Source: an uncultured delta proteobacterium (GTDB lineage Bacteria; Myxococcota_A; Polyangia; Polyangiales; Ga0077539). From it: DNA of 32,177 nucleotides. Shown here piece after piece: positions 7,629 to 18,085 of this stretch. The notes below the pieces were generated by a model that did no database searches, was not told where the DNA came from, and worked only from the letters and a program-made list of their open reading frames with translations. Within the stretch, counting starts at the first letter, position 1. Every line of letters begins with the position of its first letter. The position numbers were made by a program, and so were the translations under genes. The stretch lies in NCBI GenBank assembly GCA_903845045.1, contig CAIMWA010000459.1, forward strand, positions 1 to 32,177. Direction: 5' to 3'.

Positions 7629-9622
7629 TGGAACCGCTGCCTGCGCTGGAGGGCCTCGGCGTCGACGCGCTCGCGGCCCTCGTCGCGAAGCACGACCGGC
7701 TCTACTGGGAGCGGCACGCCCCGGAGATCAGCGACTACGACTACGACCGGCTGGTCACCGCGCTGCGCGCCGCCGCGCCCGATCACCCGCTGCTTACGTC
7801 GATGGGCGCCGAGGCGCCCGCGAAGGGCGTGCGCCACGTCGAGCCCATGCTCTCCCTCGACAAGTGCTACTCCGACGACGAGCTCGCGCGGTGGGCGGCG
7901 GGCTTCGAGGGCGACGCGGTGATGATGCCGAAGTTCGACGGCATCGCGTGCGCGCTGCGCTACGACGCCGACGGAGCGCTGGTGCTCGCGGCCACCCGCG
8001 GCGACGGCGTCGCCGGCGACGACATCACGGCGAACGTGCGTGAGATCGCCGACGTCCCGCACCGGCTGGTGAGCGCGAAGGCCGTCGAGGTGCGCGGCGA
8101 GGTGTTCATGCGCCTCTCGGTGTTCGCCCGGTACAAGGCCGAGGGCATGGCGAACCCGCGCAACCTCGCGGCGGGCGCCGTCAAGCAGAAGGACCCGAAG
8201 AAGAGCGGCGCGTACGGCCTCTCCTTCGCGGCCTACGACCTCGTCGGGGCCGACGCCGACACGCACGCCGCCGAGCTCGAGTGGCTCGCGCAGCAGGGGT
8301 TCCCGCGCATCGACTACGAGGTGGTGCCCCGCGACGGGCTGCGCGCGGCGTACGAGCGCATGGCCCAGCGCCGCGCCTCGCTCGACTACGAGATCGACGG
8401 CGTCGTCTTCAAGACCGACCGCCTCGACGAGCAGCGGCGCCTCGGGGCGACGGCGCATCACCCGCGCTTCGCCATCGCGTACAAATTCCAGGGCGATTCG
8501 GGGACCTCGACGCTGAGGTCCGTCGAGTGGGGCGTCGCACGCTCCGGCGCCATCACGCCCGTCGCCGTCGTCGACCCGGTGCAGCTCTCGGGCGTCACGG
8601 TGACCCGGGCGTCGCTGCACAACGCGGGGTTCATCGAGAAGCTTGGGCTGAGCCTCGGCGCCGAGGTCGTGATGATGCGGCGCGGCGGCGTGATCCCGAA
8701 CGTCGAGTTCGTCGCCAAGGCGGGCACCGAGCCGGTGAGCATCCCCCGGACGTGCCCGTCGTGCGGAGCGCCGACGGAGCAGCGCGAAGATTTCCTGTTC
8801 TGCTCGGCGCCGCGGGCGTGCCGCGGGGTGCAGCTCGGCGTCCTCGCGCACTGGGCGTCGGCGACGGACATGCTCGGCTTCGGCGAAGCCATCCTCCAGC
8901 AGGCCTGGGACGCCGGCCTGCTGCGCACCCCGCGGGACTTCTACACGCTGCGCGCGGCCGACCTCGCGACGCTCGAGCGCTGCGGCGACAAGGCCGCCCG
9001 CAAGCTGGTGCAGGAGGTCGACCGCAAGCGCACCGTCGACCTCGCGACGTTCCTCCGAGCCCTCGGCGTCGCCGAGCTCGGACGCAGCGTCGCGAAGCTG
9101 TTGGCCGAGCGCTTTCGCACCCTCGACGCGGTGCTCGCCCTCACCGAGACCGACCTCGCCGAGGTGCACGGCATCGGCCCGGCCATCGCGCGCAGCGTCG
9201 TGAAGGGCCTCGCGGAGAGCGCGCAGCTCATCGCCGACCTCCGCGTGCACGTCGCGGTTCCCGACGAGGCGCCGTCGACGACGGAGGGCGTCGAGGGCGC
9301 GGCGCAGGGGGCCTTCGCGGGGCTCTCCTTCGTGTTCACGGGCAAGATGGCCACGCTCGAGCGCAAGCCCGCGGAGAAGCTCGTCGCGAGCATGGGCGGC
9401 ACCGCCGGCGAGGCCGTCAACAAGACCCTCTCGTACCTCGTCGTCGGCGACCTGAAGAAGCCGGGCGAGCAGTCGACGAAGGAGAAGGCCGCGGCGAAGC
9501 TCGCTGCGGCCGGGGCGCCGGTGAAGGTCATCTCCGAGTCGGAGTTCCTGGCGATGGTGGAGCGGGCGCGCGCGGCGGCGGCTGCCCCCCCGACCGACGG
9601 CGCGCAGCTGGCGCTCTTCTAG
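7628..9622 (+). CDS. ligA: NAD+-dependent DNA ligase, divergent
   Basis: The enzyme seals nicks in duplex DNA using NAD+ in replication and repair. The 664 residues show the family order: an N-terminal NMN-binding region (YDYDRL, 37-42; PMLSLDKCYSDDE), the nucleotidyltransferase core with nucleophile K102 in PKFDG, RGDG, RGEVFM, NPRNLAAG and DYEIDGVVFKTD, an OB-fold, a zinc finger at C376, C379, C392 and C398, helix-hairpin-helix repeats (VHGIGPAIA), and a BRCT domain from about 564. Several blocks depart from typical LigA: GVVFKTD instead of GVVVKVD, VARSG instead of VGRTG, NPRNLAAG instead of NPRNAAAG, and a lengthened BRCT. It may be a paralogue rather than the main replicative ligase. Its stop codon shares the CTAG at 9619-9622 with the convergent kinase. 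Confidence 0.92.
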   Translation: MEPLPALEGLGVDALAALVAKHDRLYWERHAPEISDYDYDRLVTALRAAAPDHPLLTSMGAEAPAKGVRHVEPMLSLDKCYSDDELARWAAGFEGDAVMMPKFDGIACALRYDADGALVLAATRGDGVAGDDITANVREIADVPHRLVSAKAVEVRGEVFMRLSVFARYKAEGMANPRNLAAGAVKQKDPKKSGAYGLSFAAYDLVGADADTHAAELEWLAQQGFPRIDYEVVPRDGLRAAYERMAQRRASLDYEIDGVVFKTDRLDEQRRLGATAHHPRFAIAYKFQGDSGTSTLRSVEWGVARSGAITPVAVVDPVQLSGVTVTRASLHNAGFIEKLGLSLGAEVVMMRRGGVIPNVEFVAKAGTEPVSIPRTCPSCGAPTEQREDFLFCSAPRACRGVQLGVLAHWASATDMLGFGEAILQQAWDAGLLRTPRDFYTLRAADLATLERCGDKAARKLVQEVDRKRTVDLATFLRALGVAELGRSVAKLLAERFRTLDAVLALTETDLAEVHGIGPAIARSVVKGLAESAQLIADLRVHVAVPDEAPSTTEGVEGAAQGAFAGLSFVFTGKMATLERKPAEKLVASMGGTAGEAVNKTLSYLVVGDLKKPGEQSTKEKAAAKLAAAGAPVKVISESEFLAMVERARAAAAAPPTDGAQLALF

Positions 9623-10920
9623 CGCGCGGGCTGGCCTTCGCGGTCGGTCCACCAGACGGCCACCGCCGCCGAGGCCGCCGAGGCGACGAGCAGCGCGACG
9701 ATGACCAGCGCGACGAGTTTCCAGCGCCTCGCGCGGGCCGGGCGCGGCGTGGACGCGGCCAGCATGAAAGGCACGGTCTTGTAGTCGACGGGCTCGTCGC
9801 GGCGCAGCGTCGCGGCGTCGTCGGGGGCGTCGTCCGCCGGCGTCGGCGCGCGCGGCGGCGCCACGAGGTCGATGGGGAGCGTCGGCATCGCCGGCTCGGG
9901 TCCCTCGGGCACGGCACGCAGCGCAGACTGCGCCGCGACCGGCGTCGGTGCGATGGCCGGGCCTGGCGACGCGACGAGCGCGGGGCGGCGCTCCGTGGGG
10001 GCGAGCTCGTCCTCGTCGAGGCGGGGCGGGAGGGCGGCGTGCGCGGCCGTGAGGGCGGCGGCGAGGTCGCGCATCGACGCCGGGCGGTGCCGTGCGTCCT
10101 TCTCGAGGCAGGACATCACCGCGCCGGCGAGGGCCTTCGAGATGCCGGGGAGGCGGCGGTGAAGCGGCGTCGGGATCTCGTTGGTGACCGCGATGGCGAC
10201 GGCGCCGACGCTCGAGCCCTGGAACGGGAGAACGCCCGACAGCAGCTCGTAGAGCATCACCCCGGCGGACCACACGTCGGACGCCGGCGTGAGGTTGCGC
10301 GGGTCGCGAAACTGCTCCGGCGACATGTACGCGGGCGACCCGAGGGTCACGTCGGAGCCGGTGATGCGGGGCTGGTCGTCGAGGTGCGTGAGGATCAGCG
10401 CGAGGCCGAAATCGAGGAGCCGCGGCGACCACCCGGCGCCGTCGCGAACCAGGAAGACGTTCTCGGGCTTCAGGTCGCGATGAACGACGCCCGCGTCATG
10501 GAGCGTCGCGAGGGCGTCGAGCACCGGCACGACCAGCGGAACGAGCTCGTGGGCGGGGACGGCGCCGCGACGGTCCTGCGCGTAGCGGGCGAGGTCGATG
10601 CCGTCGAGGAATTCCTGCACGAGGTACGGCACGCCGCGGGCGTCGATGCCGAGGTCCTCGACGCGCACGATGTTCGGGTGCGAGACGGCCGTCGCGGCCT
10701 GGCCCTCGCGGAGCACGCGGCGCGCGTACAGGGCGCTCGAGGCGAGCTCGGCGCGCAGCACCTTGATCGCGACCACGCGGCCCAGCGTCACGTGCTGGGC
10801 GCGGTAGACCTCTCCCATGCCGCCTTCGCCGAGACGTTCGACGAGGCGCCAGCGGTCGTCGAGGACCTCCCCCACGCGGTCCAGGGAGGCACGGGATTCG
10901 CGCGAGGTGGGGATCGTCAT
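9619..10920 (-). CDS. Membrane-anchored Hanks-type serine/threonine protein kinase
   Basis: This 433-residue kinase has all residues needed for catalysis: glycine loop LGEGGMGEV (30-38), K53 in VAIK, HRDLKPEN (147-154, catalytic D149), DFG (170-172), and SPE at 200-202. A Pro/Ala-rich linker (about 298-395) carries an acidic stretch (PADDAPDDAATLRRDE). A single membrane helix at 401-424 follows ARARRWK, leaving only about nine residues outside. The kinase domain is therefore cytoplasmic and there is no extracellular sensor. The ATG at 10920 places the glycine loop at the usual distance; upstream in-frame sequence belongs to the divergent gene. The gene diverges from the pseudokinase-propeller gene with 99 bases between the starts, so the two may share control and act together. 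Confidence 0.94.
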   Translation of the reverse strand: MTIPTSRESRASLDRVGEVLDDRWRLVERLGEGGMGEVYRAQHVTLGRVVAIKVLRAELASSALYARRVLREGQAATAVSHPNIVRVEDLGIDARGVPYLVQEFLDGIDLARYAQDRRGAVPAHELVPLVVPVLDALATLHDAGVVHRDLKPENVFLVRDGAGWSPRLLDFGLALILTHLDDQPRITGSDVTLGSPAYMSPEQFRDPRNLTPASDVWSAGVMLYELLSGVLPFQGSSVGAVAIAVTNEIPTPLHRRLPGISKALAGAVMSCLEKDARHRPASMRDLAAALTAAHAALPPRLDEDELAPTERRPALVASPGPAIAPTPVAAQSALRAVPEGPEPAMPTLPIDLVAPPRAPTPADDAPDDAATLRRDEPVDYKTVPFMLAASTPRPARARRWKLVALVIVALLVASAASAAVAVWWTDREGQPAR

Positions 10921-10939
10921 GAGCAGCGCAACCGCCGGA

Positions 10940-10968
10940 GTGAACGGTAGGTGTCCGCCGCCGGTCAA
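10940..10968 (-). promoter_or_regulatory. Promoter candidate for the membrane-anchored kinase
   Basis: On the minus strand TTGACC (10968-10963), a 17-base spacer and GTTCAC (10945-10940) precede the ATG at 10920. A TACCGT hexamer (10949-10944) overlaps the -10 position. Confidence 0.4.
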
Positions 10969-10994
10969 GCGCAGGGATGGATGTGCGGCGGCGT

Positions 10995-11007
10995 TTGGTT
11001 GTACCAA
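10995..11007. repeat. Small perfect inverted repeat in the divergent kinase/pseudokinase intergenic region
   Basis: TTGGT (10995-10999) and ACCAA (11003-11007) are separated by TGT. This is an A/T-rich island in otherwise G/C-rich DNA, 12 bases before the pseudokinase ATG. It could be an operator or part of that gene's promoter; it is short enough to be chance. Confidence 0.35.
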
Positions 11008-11019
11008 TGAACGCTCGGC

Positions 11020-13665
11020 ATGAGCGCACCGCGGCTCCAGGCAGGGACGATCTTCGCGACGCACTACGCGCTCGTGTCGCTCGCGGTGGTGTCCGGCGCC
11101 CCCGAGGCCTGGGCGGTCACCCTCGAGGGCAGCGGCCAGGAACTCGCGTTGCTGTACTACCCGGGCGACGTGCTCGGTCCGGTGGCGACGCAGCACCTCG
11201 TCGTGCACGGCAACGAGCTCGTCGACCTTCGCCACGCGCGCCTCGGCGCCGTGCTCGCGTTGGGCGTCGACGAGAGCGGCGGGGCCTACGCGGTGATTCC
11301 GTGGTGCGGCGAGGACACGGCGCAGCGCCGGCTGGAGCGCCAGGGCGCGTTCAACCTCCACGTGGCTGCGGGCATCGTCGAGGACGTGCTCGCCGGGCTC
11401 GCTGCGCTGCACTCGCGCTCGCTCGTCCACCGGGCCGTGTCCGCGGTGGACACGGCGCTCTACGTCGGTGCAGACGGGCTTCTGCGCGCCCGGCTCCTGC
11501 CCGGCGGGCTGCTCGCCGAGCTGGGACGCGAAGGGGCTCTGCGCGCGGGCGCTGCGTCGGTTCCGCCGCCGTCCGGCGGAGAGTACGCGGCGCCGGAGCA
11601 GTGGGCGGGGCTCGACGCCACCGCGGCGTCGGACGTCTGGGCGAGCGCCGTGCTCCTTCATCGACTCGCGTCCGGCGCGTGGCCGTTCCCCGGGGCGACC
11701 CTCGAGGCGCGGCGCGCGGCGGCGGCGCAGGGAGCCCTGGACCTCGCCCCGGAGCTCCCGCGCGCGGTGGCCGAGGTGCTCCGTCTCGCGCTCACGCCGC
11801 GTCCGCAGGGCCGCTGGCCCGACGCGGACTCCATGCGGGCGGCGCTCTCCGCGGCCTTCGAAGACGGAGCCCACTTTCGCCCCGTCGATTCCTCGGCGAG
11901 GGCCCTGCGCCCGACGTCGCGGCCCGCGGGAGCCGGCGGCGACGATGACGGCTTCGACCTCGATGACCTCGTGTCGTCGATCAAGTCGCGCACGAAGACC
12001 CCGCCGCCGATGTCCGTCGGCCCCGCCGCGAAGACCCAGGTTCACGGCTCGGGACCGCCACCGGCGTTGTCGTCGAGCGCTGCGCCGCGGCCTCCGGATG
12101 GCGACGGCGCTGCGGCGGAGGCGTTCAACCTCGACAGCATGCCCGCTCCGGCGCTGCCGCAGCGCGCCCCCGTCGCGAAGGTTCCCGCGGGCAACCTCGC
12201 GGCGCTTGGACGAGCGGTGGACGCCACGTCGGCGTACCGCGAGTCGGCCACGCACACCGCGCTCGAGGCCAAGGCCATCGACCGCACGAAGGCCGTGGTG
12301 CTCGCGCGCCGCCGGGGCCTCAGCGCGGCCGGGGGCCTCACGCTGGTCCTCGCCGCCACTGGCGCCGCGGGGTGGGCGGGCTGGCACTGGTGGACGGGCC
12401 GCGCCGTGGCCGTGCACGTCGAGCGCGTGCGCCCGCTCGAGGCCGAGCCGTCGCATCCGACTGCGACCACGACGGAGTCCGCGACGCCGGGCGCCCCTCC
12501 GGCGGCACCCGCGTGGACCCCGCAGGTCGAGGCGCAGTCCGCCGTCGACTACGGCGAGCAGCTCCATGTGGACCTTCCAGCGGGCCTCGATGGGGTGGCG
12601 CAGCAGGCCTTCGTCGGTCACGTCACGACGGCGCCGGCCGGGTCGCGCGCGCACCTCGCGGGCTTCGCGAGCTGCACCGAAGGTCGCGTGTTCGTGCACC
12701 CCGGCGGCGTGTCCGGGCGCCTCGTCCAGGCCGACGTTCCCGCGCGGTGCGAGAGCCGCGACGTGATGCTCGCCCCGGACCTCGACGGCGACGGCGCGGC
12801 GGACGCGGTCGCCGTGGACACGCGCCGCAGCGGCTTGATCGTCGTCGGATCCCGGCGCGGGTCGCAGCTTCGTCGCATCGGGCTGCCCGGCGCTTGGGCG
12901 CTCACCGGTCCCATCGCGCTGCAGGTTCGTGGGCGGCCCGAGCCCGGAGCGGTGGTCTTCGTGTCGTCCGAGGCCGGGGCGCCGAGCCTCGTCGGCGTGG
13001 GTCTTCACAGCGGCAGGGTGGTCTGGCGCCTCCCGTCGACGCTTCGCCCGGCGGAGCCCGCGGACTTCGGCCTCACGATCTGCGGCGACGTGGACGGCGA
13101 CGCCGTCGACGACGTCGCCATGGGCATGCTCCGAGACGGTCGCCGCTGCGTCATGGTGCTCTCCGGCGCGACCGGTGCGCCGAGGTGGGAGGCGCCGTAC
13201 TGCCGCCCCGGCACCGCGACGCAGACCGTGGCGGCGGGGCCGGACCTCGACGACGACGGCGCCGCCGACGTGATGGTGTCCTCCGGGGCCGACACGCACG
13301 TGCGCATCGTCTCCGGGCGCACCGGGCGGGAGCTCTCCCGGGTGGAGCCGCAGGGGCCCGAGCCGACGGTGGGCTTCGGCTTCGGCGCGCTCTTCGCGCC
13401 GGACCTCGCGCACGATGGATTTCCGGACGTCGTCGTGACGCGGGCGACGGTGCCCGACGCGACCATGGAGGTCTACTCGGCCAACGACGGGCATCGCAGC
13501 GGGCGCTTTCCGCTGCACGGGGCCGGCGGAGCCGTGGTCGAGTCCGTGCGCGTTCGGCTGCAGTTCGCCCGCGATTTCGTGTTCCCCGGCAGCCTCTCGG
13601 TGCTCGTCGCGTCGCCGGTGGGGATCTTCGTCGTCGGCGCTGCGCCGCGGCCCGAGGGCGTGTGA
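11020..13665 (+). CDS. Transmembrane pseudokinase fused to an exported FG-GAP/VCBS-type propeller
   Basis: The 881 residues fall into three parts. Residues about 10-280 align by eye with a Hanks kinase: LVHRAVSAVDTALYV (135-149) sits where HRDLKPENILL is expected, APEQWAG (191-197) matches the APE motif, and SDVWASAVLLHRLASGAWPF (204-223) matches the F-G helix region. The glycine loop, the VAIK lysine, the catalytic aspartate (A139) and DFG are all absent, so it should be catalytically dead. A Pro/Ala-rich cytoplasmic linker leads to a membrane helix at about 434-453. The outer part, about 510-881, has four DxDxDG-type calcium loops, at D587, D690, D742 and D795, as in FG-GAP/integrin-alpha beta-propellers. 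The last loop is weaker (DLAHDG). It may pass an external binding signal to the neighbouring active kinase. The architecture is seen; the role is inference. Confidence 0.85.
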   Translation: MSAPRLQAGTIFATHYALVSLAVVSGAPEAWAVTLEGSGQELALLYYPGDVLGPVATQHLVVHGNELVDLRHARLGAVLALGVDESGGAYAVIPWCGEDTAQRRLERQGAFNLHVAAGIVEDVLAGLAALHSRSLVHRAVSAVDTALYVGADGLLRARLLPGGLLAELGREGALRAGAASVPPPSGGEYAAPEQWAGLDATAASDVWASAVLLHRLASGAWPFPGATLEARRAAAAQGALDLAPELPRAVAEVLRLALTPRPQGRWPDADSMRAALSAAFEDGAHFRPVDSSARALRPTSRPAGAGGDDDGFDLDDLVSSIKSRTKTPPPMSVGPAAKTQVHGSGPPPALSSSAAPRPPDGDGAAAEAFNLDSMPAPALPQRAPVAKVPAGNLAALGRAVDATSAYRESATHTALEAKAIDRTKAVVLARRRGLSAAGGLTLVLAATGAAGWAGWHWWTGRAVAVHVERVRPLEAEPSHPTATTTESATPGAPPAAPAWTPQVEAQSAVDYGEQLHVDLPAGLDGVAQQAFVGHVTTAPAGSRAHLAGFASCTEGRVFVHPGGVSGRLVQADVPARCESRDVMLAPDLDGDGAADAVAVDTRRSGLIVVGSRRGSQLRRIGLPGAWALTGPIALQVRGRPEPGAVVFVSSEAGAPSLVGVGLHSGRVVWRLPSTLRPAEPADFGLTICGDVDGDAVDDVAMGMLRDGRRCVMVLSGATGAPRWEAPYCRPGTATQTVAAGPDLDDDGAADVMVSSGADTHVRIVSGRTGRELSRVEPQGPEPTVGFGFGALFAPDLAHDGFPDVVVTRATVPDATMEVYSANDGHRSGRFPLHGAGGAVVESVRVRLQFARDFVFPGSLSVLVASPVGIFVVGAAPRPEGV

Positions 13666-13886
13666 GCGCGACCGGGTGACTTGCGTCGCCGGGCTGTGCT
13701 ATGCACGACCGGACAGCGTGGCGAGCTCGCACGGACGGCCGGCGTTGCCCGACGGAGGGCATCGGTCGCACGCGAGGGCCTACGGTCCACGCCGTCGAGG
13801 GCGTCATTGCCGCCGTGAGGCAGGGGAACCGCGCAGCAGTGTGCCGGGCCACCCGAGGCAGCGACGCGGAACCCAGCACGGGAGCG
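13666..13886 (+). other. Intergenic leader before the SNF2 helicase gene
   Basis: This 221-base stretch is open in the helicase frame, but its codons lack the G/C third-base bias of the gene, so I treat it as untranslated. A possible promoter is GTGACT (13676-13681), 18 bases, TATGCA (13700-13705), which would leave a leader of about 175 bases. I see no riboswitch or strong hairpin. Confidence 0.4.
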
Positions 13887-17626
<3,740 letters not shown>

Positions 17627-17630
<4 letters not shown>

Positions 17631-18085
17631 CCTCCCCGGGGCCCGACGCGACGGCGCTGCCGCCGTGCGGGCTCTACCGCACCACGGTGGCCCTCGGCGC
17701 CGTGCCCGCGGGCCGCCTCGTCTCCTTCCACAACCACGGCGAGCGCGGACCCGCGGTGTTCCTCCCGACCGGGTGGATCGCACACCGCGCTCGCTTCGAC
17801 GCCGCGGGCGTGGCCCCGTCGGGAACGTCGTGGGTGCGGACCCTCGACACCCTCGCGCCGGAGGGCATCTATCGCGTGCGCGAGCCCTTCGCGTGCTGCG
17901 CCGAGCGATGTCGCGTCTTCGGGGCCGACCTCCTCGTGCAGCTCGCGTACACCGACGACGCCCGGCCGGTGCTGCTGCCGCTCGCCGCCCGCGACGGCGC
18001 GCTGGTGCTCCCCGAGCGCGGAACGCTCGTCGACCGCGCGTCCGTCGCGAAGCTCGCGCCCCTCGAGGTCGAGGGATGGACCTGA
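17627..18085 (+). CDS. Hypothetical protein, 152 residues
   Basis: I do not recognise this protein. It has strong coding character (G/C third positions throughout) and no signal peptide or membrane helix, so it is probably cytoplasmic. Notable features are PCGLYRTT near the start, a FHNHGERGP block, a Cys cluster CCAERC around residues 88-93, and a C-terminal half of alternating hydrophobic residues (VLLPLAARDGALVLPERGTL) suggesting a small beta-rich fold. His and Cys residues could bind a metal. The ATG shares ATGA with the helicase stop, and the gene's last ten bases overlap the start of the TonB-dependent receptor. This tight packing suggests it is made together with both. Confidence 0.75.

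Noticed and set aside
10921..13518. Upstream extension of the 9619-10920 kinase frame to 13518
   Set aside because: It lies antisense to the pseudokinase-propeller gene and has no domain content. The kinase domain begins normally from 10920.
13701..13886. Helicase start at the ATG at 13701
   Set aside because: The 62 codons lack the third-base G/C bias seen after 13887, and the ATG at 13887 has its own GGAG.
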